DNA of 17,015 bases, taken from Deltaproteobacteria bacterium RBG_13_61_14 (GTDB taxonomy: Bacteria > RBG-13-61-14). The stretch spans positions 1-17,015 of the forward strand of contig MGQK01000028.1 in the NCBI GenBank assembly GCA_001797815.1. The letters run 5' to 3'. Positions 1-6,646 of this stretch are shown in pieces (positions within the stretch are counted from its first letter, which is position 1; every line of letters begins with the position of its first letter). A program made the translations under genes and the position numbers. The notes beneath the pieces were generated by a model. The model was not told where the DNA came from. It did not search any database and saw only the letters and a program-made list of their open reading frames with translations.

Positions 1-59
1 GTGATCTGCTCATACAAAGAAGCCACTCTCCGGCCGCCGGCGAGGACGTGCTTGACCAT
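1..59 (-). CDS. Possible RHS-repeat-like protein fragment, cut by window edge
   Basis: On the minus strand an ATG at 57-59 opens a frame that runs off the left edge; its 19 visible codons include KHVLAGGRRVASL. That stretch resembles the KHxFAGxxRxAS segment of RHS/YD-repeat core proteins, where it precedes the conserved HSDHLGS region. The same frame stays open back to a TAA near position 341, but that part runs through tandem repeats and has no convincing start. No clear Shine-Dalgarno precedes the ATG. It may be the remnant of an RHS gene whose upstream part was lost or replaced by repeats. The assignment rests on about 13 residues and is tentative. Confidence 0.3.
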   Translation of the reverse strand, partial: MVKHVLAGGRRVASLYEQI

Positions 60-166
60 ATAGACGGAGCAAGGAGGCCAGGTCTTCAAATAAAGTTTAA
101 GAGCCGTGCAACCAGGTGTGTTAGCGGTTGATAGACCGGGAGAGATGGTCCCCAGGCGGAAAACCT

Positions 167-250
167 GGGGTGGTTGCCGCGTTGGATGGGGTGGTTGCTG
201 AGCAGAATGGGGTGGTTGCTGGGCAGAATGGGGTGGTTGGCGTGCAGAAT
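167..250. repeat. 21-bp tandem repeat, four units
   Basis: Four contiguous 21-bp units start at 167, 188, 209 and 230, each beginning GGGGTGGTTG. The middle two differ at one base (GCTGAGCAGAAT versus GCTGGGCAGAAT), and the first is the most diverged. The unit length is a multiple of three, so all six frames stay largely open and create spurious ORFs (for example repeated N-H-P-I-L on the minus strand). A minisatellite without evident coding role is the simplest reading. Confidence 0.85.
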
Positions 251-545
251 GGGGGGACGTTTGAAGAGGGTATATCGTATGTGGTATGTCGTATGTCGGG
301 AAAGAGAAGAAGAAGAAACCAAGAGAAACTTCGCCAGGTTAAGTTGGTTCCCGGGTAGTCGGAGCGGAGAATCGGAGGATTCGGGAAAGCCGGTGCTAAG
401 AGATCCCTGGCGTTTTGGGGGCGCTGGGGCCAAAAAACCTTGAGAAATTGACTGGTTAGAGCCAAGAACAATTGTTTTATTTTAGCCCTCATGTTTCCAG
501 GTTCATCCTTCTCTATATATGTAAGAATGTTGCAGTTCTGAAGCC

Positions 546-584
546 AGTGGACAGTGCACAGTGCACAGTGAAAAGTGAAAAGTG
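546..584. repeat. Heptanucleotide tandem repeat (AGTGNAC/AGTGAAA)
   Basis: Five exact 7-bp units run AGTGGAC, AGTGCAC, AGTGCAC, AGTGAAA, AGTGAAA, followed by a partial AGTG. The array lies about 57 bp downstream of the stop codon of the minus-strand YfhO operon. No ORF uses it. It is one of three short-period (7-8 bp) arrays in the window. Confidence 0.85.
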
Positions 585-640
585 ATTGCGGCGGCCGGCT
601 GGCGAAGGAAATATAGGCCCTCCCGCTGGTCGGGCCGGCG

Positions 641-3445
641 TCAACTATCGTCCCCATCCCGCCGCCGGCCCAACCTGACCACCAGCAAAGCCAATCCGCT
701 CGCCAGCAGCATCCACAATCCGATCCGAAACGACCAGGGCTGATAGAAGAACGTGATTTCGGTCTCCCCGGCCGGGACCGGCAAGGCGCGGAGCGCGAGA
801 TGGCCGGGGTAGATCCGCGTCTCTTTCCCGCCGATGGCGGCCTTCCAGCCCGGGAAATACTGGTCGGAGAGCACCAGGAAAGCCGGCCGCGGGCTTTGGC
901 AGTAAAGCTTCACCCGGTCCGGGGTGTATTCCGAGATCAGCATGCGGGAAGGGAGTTGCTTCAAATCCTCGGGCACGGTTTTGGGCCAGGGGAACTCGAT
1001 CTTTTGGGTTAAAAGCACCTGGCTTGAGAAAAGGTCCGGCACCTCGTCCGCCAGCATGGCGAAATTGCGCGCCTGCTCGGCCGGAGTGTCGCCGGGCAGG
1101 ACCGCGGAGCCCATGACCAGGAAGGCGCGGTCTTTGGCCTGATGATTGACGTAAAGAGCCACCAGGTCAAAATCCTCGGCGGTCCGCTCAAAGCCCGGCC
1201 AGTTGACCTGGGGATGGTAAAGCCGGAGCCCGGACCAGGCCAGGAGATTCGATTCGCTTGGTCCCAGGGGTCCGGGCAAGGCCAAGAGCCGCAGGCGGCT
1301 TGCGGCGAGCTCCATTCGGCCCGAGCTCATGCCGAGGGCAGTCGAGCGGGGCAAAGGCTGCTGATCAAAGATCGGCTCGGTCTCGGCCATGATCCAGCGG
1401 CCCCTGTTGTTATCGCGGACCGGGTCCAGGTAGCGCCAGTAAAGCGGGCGAAAACCGGGGCCCAGAGTCATGCCGGCCCAGATCCCGCGGCGGGGGTTGG
1501 AAGCCGGCGAAGCTCCGGTTCCGGGTTCTTCCGCGCCGGGCGCCCCGATCAGAAAGCGGATGGTCCGGCCCTGGGCCTGACCCAACCCTGCCTCCAGGAG
1601 GTCGGGCGCATGGTGGAGCACCGCCTGGCGCGAGGTCCGGCCCAGGCTCATGGGAAGGTGCCGCATCCAGCCGGCAAAAGGACCGATTTCGATGCCCTCT
1701 TCGATCAGGCGCTGGGCTAAAGGCTCGGACCCGATCTCATTTTCCAGCGCCACCCCGACCACGTTGGCGACGTCCAGCAAAGGAGAGGTCCAGCGGTCCT
1801 TTTCGATCTGGAAAAGCATGTGCTGGTCATAATGCTGCCGCGCCTGTTCCGGGCTGAGGCCGTTGAGCGCACACATATAGGTAACGTAGCTTTTCGGATA
1901 CAAGGGGTCATAGGCGCGCAGGTCCGCCACCCGCTGGGGAAGCAGGAGGTTGGGAAAGAAAAGGTCCTCTTCCCCGGTGACCCGATAGGTGCCGCTCTGG
2001 TCCAGGAAGTTGATCGCCTTCAACTGGAAGATCCGATCGTCCTCAAACACCGGCCGGTTGCCGCGAAAATCCTGGAACAAGCCCCAGGCGGTAATCACGA
2101 GAAAGGCCGCGCTCACCGCCCCTGGCGGCATCAAGCCCCTTCGGCCCAGGGCCAGCGCGAGCGCCGCGGCTGCGAGCAGGGCCGCGGCCTGGATCATGCT
2201 GCTTTGGGCGCCAAAGCCGAAAAAGGGGTAAAAGCCGTTGAGCAGGGCCGCGACCAGGTTGGCCACCGCCCACACCAGAATCAGCGCCCCGGCGGCCAGG
2301 GAGAGCCTGGGGTTTTTTTCTTGGAGGACGCGATCAAGGCCTCGGCCGGCCAGGAGGGCGACGGCCAGAGCCAGGATGGGCGCGGCGTATTTGTCGTTAT
2401 AGGTCACGGAGAAAGGATAGAGATGCCCGAGGAGATGGAAAGGGGGAAGGCCGTAGGCAATCCCGGCGCTGAAAAGGGCGACGGCGAAGAAAAATAAAGG
2501 CCGGGGACCGAGCCGGGGCAGAGCCAGCGCGGCCCGCAGCGCGAGCACGAACGGGACCAGGCCCAGGGCCGGGATCAGGAACGGCACCAGGGTGCTGAGG
2601 GCGTTGTCGCCGAAGAACCAGGGCAGGATGAGCGAGACCGCGTAAGCCAGGTCGCGGTGGCGCACTCCGGCCGCCGGATCGTGATAGGTCCAGGCGTGGG
2701 CGAGGTATTCGGCAAAAGGCAGCCATTGGGCCGCGGAAAGGAACAAGCCCAGGCCGAGGCTTAAGCCCAGCGCGACCAAACCGGGCCTGAACTTCCTGCG
2801 GCGAAGGATCTCGAACAGGTAGTATGAGACCACGAGGCTGAGGGCATAGAGCGTGGCTTCGGGAAAACCGCCGGCCACCAGGAGGAAAACGGCCAGCCCG
2901 GCGCTGAGGCTAAGGCTAAAGCCGGGCCTTTGCGCCAGGCGGTGGAAGATAAAGAGGGTGAGCGGCAAGAGCGTCTCCACGTTGAGGTGGGACATATACA
3001 GGTAGCGGGTGAAGTAACCGCAGAGCATGAAGGCGAGGCCGGAGAGGAGCGCGGCGCTTTCGCTTGAGCGCAGGGCTTGGCGGGCGAAGAGGAAGGCAAA
3101 GAAGCCGGCCAGCCAGAGCCGGATCAAGAGGACCAGGTCGGCCGCGGTCCAGAAGCCGAGCAGGTATTTCAGCCATTGGAGCGGAAAGAGCGGGGCGGAC
3201 TGCATGTTGGCCAGGTGCGGGAGCCCCAGGGCGTTATAAGGGTTCCAGAGCGGGAAGTGACCGCGAGCCAGCTCCTGGCCGCTGAATTCATCCCAGGGGT
3301 AAAATCCATAGATGTTGGTGATGTCCTGGATCACGCCGGTGAAAAGGAAGTGCCCGGACAAGAGCATCGGGCCGTAAAAAACCAGCAGGACCAAGACCAG
3401 GATCAACCCGGCCCGGGTTTTCTCCCGAGGCGGCCGGCTAGGCAT
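641..3445 (-). CDS. YfhO-family multi-span membrane protein (second gene of pair)
   Basis: Predicted 934-aa inner-membrane protein of the YfhO family (GT-C-like polytopic proteins; Firmicute members are implicated in glycosylation of lipoteichoic acid). An N-terminal helix (about residues 13-31) is followed by the family-typical outer segment RGHFPLWNPYNALGLPHLAN (61-80) and QSAPLFPLQWL, then many hydrophobic segments to about residue 480. A large soluble region comes next, and the C-terminus holds the family pattern SDQYFPGWKAAI (from about 861), a Y/F-x-P-x-x-F-R-x-G motif and a last helix before an Arg-rich tail. I chose the ATG at 3445, not the first possible start at 3682: it has GGAG six bases upstream, overlaps the upstream stop by 8 bp as in translational coupling, and drops 79 residues that are only the other gene read in another frame. 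The glycan substrate is unknown. Confidence 0.85.
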   Translation of the reverse strand: MPSRPPREKTRAGLILVLVLLVFYGPMLLSGHFLFTGVIQDITNIYGFYPWDEFSGQELARGHFPLWNPYNALGLPHLANMQSAPLFPLQWLKYLLGFWTAADLVLLIRLWLAGFFAFLFARQALRSSESAALLSGLAFMLCGYFTRYLYMSHLNVETLLPLTLFIFHRLAQRPGFSLSLSAGLAVFLLVAGGFPEATLYALSLVVSYYLFEILRRRKFRPGLVALGLSLGLGLFLSAAQWLPFAEYLAHAWTYHDPAAGVRHRDLAYAVSLILPWFFGDNALSTLVPFLIPALGLVPFVLALRAALALPRLGPRPLFFFAVALFSAGIAYGLPPFHLLGHLYPFSVTYNDKYAAPILALAVALLAGRGLDRVLQEKNPRLSLAAGALILVWAVANLVAALLNGFYPFFGFGAQSSMIQAAALLAAAALALALGRRGLMPPGAVSAAFLVITAWGLFQDFRGNRPVFEDDRIFQLKAINFLDQSGTYRVTGEEDLFFPNLLLPQRVADLRAYDPLYPKSYVTYMCALNGLSPEQARQHYDQHMLFQIEKDRWTSPLLDVANVVGVALENEIGSEPLAQRLIEEGIEIGPFAGWMRHLPMSLGRTSRQAVLHHAPDLLEAGLGQAQGRTIRFLIGAPGAEEPGTGASPASNPRRGIWAGMTLGPGFRPLYWRYLDPVRDNNRGRWIMAETEPIFDQQPLPRSTALGMSSGRMELAASRLRLLALPGPLGPSESNLLAWSGLRLYHPQVNWPGFERTAEDFDLVALYVNHQAKDRAFLVMGSAVLPGDTPAEQARNFAMLADEVPDLFSSQVLLTQKIEFPWPKTVPEDLKQLPSRMLISEYTPDRVKLYCQSPRPAFLVLSDQYFPGWKAAIGGKETRIYPGHLALRALPVPAGETEITFFYQPWSFRIGLWMLLASGLALLVVRLGRRRDGDDS

Positions 3446-6107
3446 GGCCGTCTCCGGAAGAAGGCGTGAGGCATGAGGCCTGAGGCCTGAGGCCGGCGGC
3501 ATGAGGCGTTGGGCTTCCGGCGCGAGGCTTGAGGCCAAGGAAAAAGACCAAGAGAAGAAAGAACAAACAGGTGAGGCTGACCCAGAGCCCGATCCGAAAG
3601 TCCAGGGGCTCAAAGCGAAACTGCACCGCGTGTTTGCCCCGGGCCAGAACCACGCCGCGAAAAGCGTAATCCGCCCGAACAATCCGGGATTCCTCCCCGT
3701 CCACCCAGGCCCGCCAGCCGGGATAGGCGGCGTCGGCCAGGACCAGGAGACCCTGGCTCGCCCGGCGGACTTCGAGTTCCACCCGGTCGGGTTTGTAGCT
3801 CAGCAACTCGACCTTGCCGCGGTCGCCGGGATAGCCTTGGACCAGAACACCGGTTGCGGTGACGGTGGCGGCTTCTTTCAACTGCTCGACCGACAAGGAC
3901 CCGAGGATGGGAAGTTCTTGCTCGGGAGTAACAGCCAAACTTCGGCTCACGGAAAAAGCGCGGGGAAAGGCGTCAAGGATCTGGTTTGCCTGCACGGTCC
4001 CCTGGTCCTGGTCTAAGAGGGGGACCGAAGGGAAGGCAACGGCTTCCTGCGCCGGAGCCGCGGTCAGCTCGATCCAGCCGGGCCAGTCGGCATCGCGATT
4101 GTTTTTAGGGCCGGGATCAGTGGCCAAATGCAAGGCGCTTTCTCGGCCGGGGTCCGAGGTCAGCGAAAGATCGAACCGAGTCATGGAAAGGGCATGGCGC
4201 GCCACGAACCGGGTGAACAGGAGTTTTGCACCGCTGGAGCTTTCGCGCCAGAGATAAAAATTGGCGCCGTCTGAATTTTTGTCCCAGGCCAGCAGGGAGG
4301 GAGTGAAGCGAAGTCGGATATCCGATTCTCTCCAGGGGAGGCGATAATCCAGGCGGGAGGGTGGATGCTGAAAGAGGGAGGGCCCGCGAAGCTTCTGGGG
4401 CGGGGTCACTCCATAAACGCCTGAGCTATGGTAGAGGATCTGTTCCATGATCTCTCCGCGCAGGAGCTCTCGACGTCCAACCGCGAAGCGAATCCCCATC
4501 AGTGCGGCCAGGGGCCGAAGCAGGCGCTCGGGCGAGGGCTGGGTATAGTAACTGGGATAAAAATAGTGGACGGCCTGGTCCCCCTCCAGGCCATTGAGGC
4601 GGTTGAGCAATTCCAGGTACGGCCGGTAAAAGAGGGCATCGGAGCTCCGCAGGTCATCGAGGCCGAAGGCGAGGGCGAGGTTGGGGGGGAAGAAGCCCTC
4701 GAGTCCGGTGATCCGGAACGGCCCGGAAACGGCCTGCTCTTGCTGGAGGTAATTGAGGTAGGGCGCTTTCTTGAGGTCGCGGGTGCCGAGTTCGATATAG
4801 GGCTTGACCTCGCGGGCATGATAATAGAGGTTGCCGAGCAAGGCCAGGAGCAAGAGCGCGGCCAGGGCGGGACGCAAGGCGCCTCTTCGCGCCGGGCCGG
4901 AGGCACGGGGCAACAGGGTTTCCAGGCCAAAGCCGGCCAGGATGGCAAAAGCCAGATGGATTTCGGAGAAATAAAACTTGAAGTTGGAAGCCAGGTTGAA
5001 GACCGGCAGGAGCGCGATCAGCCGGAAGCCCGGAAGTCCGAAGGTGAGGCCGAGGAGCAAGGCGAGAATGGCGGCGAAGAAAGCGGCGGCGGGATTAAGG
5101 CGGCGGAGCCGGCCGAGGGCGAGGAGGACGAAGAGCATGGGAAGCAGGCCCAGGCCCGGGGGCACGCCGGGCACCGCGGTCTCGCGGTAGCCGGAGAAGA
5201 GGAGTCCGAGGGTGCCGCGCTCCAAGACTTGGAGCGGGATGCCGGAGGGCTGGTCGGCGAAGATCCGGTGGATCCCGGGCCAGAAGAGGTTGAGGATGCC
5301 CCGGGCTTCGAGGTGGAAGAAGCCGAAGCCAGGGGCATGCAAGGACCAGCAGCGGGTGAGGTAATTGGCAAAGGGGAGCAGCGCGGCCCCGGCCAGAAGC
5401 ATCCCGATCAGCCCGGCCGCGGCCAGGGGTAAAAAGGCGGAAAGCCGGGTCCGGGACCTGGCGGCGAGGAAGATCACGTAGAGCCAGGCCAGGAAAAAGG
5501 TATTGAAAACCGCTTCCGGATGGCCGCCGAGGATGACCAGGGCCGAGAGCAGGCTGGAAGCGGCCATCAGGGAAGCCCGCCGCAAGGTGAACATTTTTGC
5601 CCAAACCAGCATCAAAAGAGGCAGGAGCATCTGGGAGTTTAAGTCCACGAGTTGCAGAAACCAAAGACCATAGCCGCCGAGAGCGTAGAGCAGGCCGGCG
5701 GCCAGCGCGCCGCTAAAACCCTCGCCGGCGTTTTTCCCCAGCACAAAAACAAACGAGGCGGCCAGGATCAGACGGAGCGCCAAGACCAGGTCTTGGGCCA
5801 GGGGCGAGGTCAAGAGGGCCCGGAGCAGCCAGAGCGGGAAGAAGACCGCGGTTTGAAGGTTAGCCAGGTGGGGCTGGCCCAGGGCGGTGTGAGGGTTCCA
5901 GAGCGGGAAGTGGCCGCGGAGCCACTCGGAAGAGGAAAAGGCGTTCCAGGCCCACACCTGCAGCACGCCGGCAGGATCCACCCGGGGCAAGACGGAAAGG
6001 GCGCCGGGAGAGGAAAGCTCGGGGAGAAGGAAGACCAGGACCGCGCCTCCCAGGAGGGAGGCGGCGAGCCAAAACTCTTTCGGCCGCAATGGCGGAAAAG
6101 GGGGCAC
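3438..6107 (-). CDS. YfhO-family multi-span membrane protein (first gene of pair)
   Basis: Predicted 889-aa paralogue of the next gene in the operon. Shared marks are an N-terminal helix (about 13-29), the motif RGHFPLWNPHTALGQPHLAN (64-83), roughly a dozen hydrophobic segments in the first half, an extracytoplasmic region, and the C-terminal pattern DAAYPGWRAWVDG (about 792-804) followed by FEPLDFRIGLW and a last helix. The start is a GTG at 6107, the only usable start before an in-frame TAA just upstream; the ribosome site is weak. The last about 30 residues (from about 859, rich in P, A, S) are translated from a 7-bp tandem repeat and look accidental. The stop overlaps the next gene's ATG, so the two are probably one transcript and may work as a pair in envelope glycosylation (inference from family). 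Confidence 0.85.
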   Translation of the reverse strand: MPPFPPLRPKEFWLAASLLGGAVLVFLLPELSSPGALSVLPRVDPAGVLQVWAWNAFSSSEWLRGHFPLWNPHTALGQPHLANLQTAVFFPLWLLRALLTSPLAQDLVLALRLILAASFVFVLGKNAGEGFSGALAAGLLYALGGYGLWFLQLVDLNSQMLLPLLMLVWAKMFTLRRASLMAASSLLSALVILGGHPEAVFNTFFLAWLYVIFLAARSRTRLSAFLPLAAAGLIGMLLAGAALLPFANYLTRCWSLHAPGFGFFHLEARGILNLFWPGIHRIFADQPSGIPLQVLERGTLGLLFSGYRETAVPGVPPGLGLLPMLFVLLALGRLRRLNPAAAFFAAILALLLGLTFGLPGFRLIALLPVFNLASNFKFYFSEIHLAFAILAGFGLETLLPRASGPARRGALRPALAALLLLALLGNLYYHAREVKPYIELGTRDLKKAPYLNYLQQEQAVSGPFRITGLEGFFPPNLALAFGLDDLRSSDALFYRPYLELLNRLNGLEGDQAVHYFYPSYYTQPSPERLLRPLAALMGIRFAVGRRELLRGEIMEQILYHSSGVYGVTPPQKLRGPSLFQHPPSRLDYRLPWRESDIRLRFTPSLLAWDKNSDGANFYLWRESSSGAKLLFTRFVARHALSMTRFDLSLTSDPGRESALHLATDPGPKNNRDADWPGWIELTAAPAQEAVAFPSVPLLDQDQGTVQANQILDAFPRAFSVSRSLAVTPEQELPILGSLSVEQLKEAATVTATGVLVQGYPGDRGKVELLSYKPDRVELEVRRASQGLLVLADAAYPGWRAWVDGEESRIVRADYAFRGVVLARGKHAVQFRFEPLDFRIGLWVSLTCLFFLLLVFFLGLKPRAGSPTPHAAGLRPQASCLTPSSGDGHA
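3464..3533. repeat. Heptanucleotide tandem repeat inside coding sequence
   Basis: Ten consecutive 7-bp units with consensus GCNTGAG on the plus strand (GCGTGAG, GCATGAG, GCCTGAG twice, and variants) sit in the 3' end of the first YfhO gene, about 20 bp upstream of the second gene's start. Three units make seven codons, so the encoded tail shows loosely repeated PHA/RPQAS-like residues. The units in the middle (GCCGGCG, GCGTTGG, GCTTCCG) are the most decayed. Confidence 0.85.
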
Positions 6108-6181
6108 TAGGGGTTCCCAGGTTTAGAACACGGCTGCTTGAAATTGTTTTTCCAAACCATGATTAAAAGCCAAAGCGAAAT

Positions 6182-6187
6182 ACTATA
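6182..6187 (-). promoter_or_regulatory. Possible -10 element for the YfhO operon
   Basis: TATAGT (read on the minus strand) lies 75 bp upstream of the GTG start of the first YfhO gene in a distinctly AT-rich gap (6110-6330). I could not find a good -35 hexamer 16-18 bp upstream. The element is part of a small ACTAT/ATAGT inverted repeat, so it could equally serve the plus strand. Confidence 0.2.
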
Positions 6188-6329
6188 CTGCATAGTGCCA
6201 TAAAAAATGCCGTTATAAATCAATAGGATAGATAGAACTGTAAAATTTTGTAGAAAATAGTTGCATTTGCGGAGAAAGCATGATACAAATAAAGCTGAAC
6301 TCAAACCCATAAAGAACGGAGAAGCCAAA

Positions 6330-6590
6330 ATGAAACGCTGTCCCAATTGCAACGAGTATCTTTCCGACGAAGCTATTCAATGTAAGACCTGCTTGACATA
6401 CTTGGATGGCAAGGTGCGGGTGGACGAGCGCTGCGAATGCGGCAACCTGGTCGCCAAGCTCACGGAAAGCACGGTCGAGATCAAATGCCGTCGGTGCAAA
6501 CGCATTCGCATCATCCCCATGGATCAACTCGCGGAGAGGTATAAGGTCCTGCTCGAGCGTGCTCCGCGGGAAGTAGCAGAAGCCCGCTAG
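6330..6590 (+). CDS. Small double zinc-ribbon protein with Com-like second half
   Basis: Predicted 86-aa protein with eight cysteines in two metal-binding sets. The first is C4-x2-C7 with C18-x2-C21, a rubredoxin-like zinc ribbon. The second is C35-x-C37 with C53-x2-C56, in the context CxCGNLVAKL...EIKCRRCKRI, which closely follows the Com zinc-finger family of phage Mu (CxxC/CxCGxLLAK...IKCPRCK). Mu Com binds mom mRNA and activates its translation; other members are uncharacterised. I chose the ATG at 6330 because GGAG precedes it by eight bases; an upstream in-frame start at 6261 adds 23 unremarkable residues. It lies alone between two minus-strand genes, with no other phage gene near. A nucleic-acid-binding or regulatory role is inference. 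Confidence 0.8.
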   Translation: MKRCPNCNEYLSDEAIQCKTCLTYLDGKVRVDERCECGNLVAKLTESTVEIKCRRCKRIRIIPMDQLAERYKVLLERAPREVAEAR

Positions 6591-6646
6591 ACCGAACCGA
6601 GCCGTTCTTGGTTCCGAGCCTGGCCCGCTGAGGCCAAGGGTTTGCT

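Larger units (their letters stand above)
60..640. other. Gene-poor stretch with simple repeats
   Basis: I see no credible gene in these 581 bases. Open frames on both strands are made largely of the 21-bp tandem repeat at 167-250, which gives a heptapeptide repeat in every frame. Other contents are a short imperfect repeat around 270-299 (TATGT/CGTATG units), an AT-richer piece around 440-530 and the heptamer array at 546-584. The part nearest 641 lies just downstream of the YfhO operon. A weak GC hairpin (GGCCC/GGGCC near 616-636) is present there but has no T tract, so I do not call it a terminator. Confidence 0.5.

Noticed and set aside
86-433. Minus-strand 115-codon frame with N-H-P-I-L repeats
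   Set aside because: Its repeats are the translated 21-bp array; there is no ribosome site and other frames are equally open.
121-657. Minus-strand 178-codon frame downstream of the YfhO operon
   Set aside because: It runs over the YfhO stop, the heptamer array and the 21-bp array; an inner ATG near 494 has only a weak GGA. No family resemblance.
3446-3682. Longer start for the second YfhO gene (79 more residues)
   Set aside because: The extra part is the first gene's 3' end in another frame and includes the heptamer repeat; the ATG at 3445 has a good ribosome site and fits the family start.
4428-5432. 334-codon plus-strand frame
   Set aside because: It lies wholly opposite the first YfhO gene and is rich in G, E and Q, typical of an antisense frame in GC-rich DNA.
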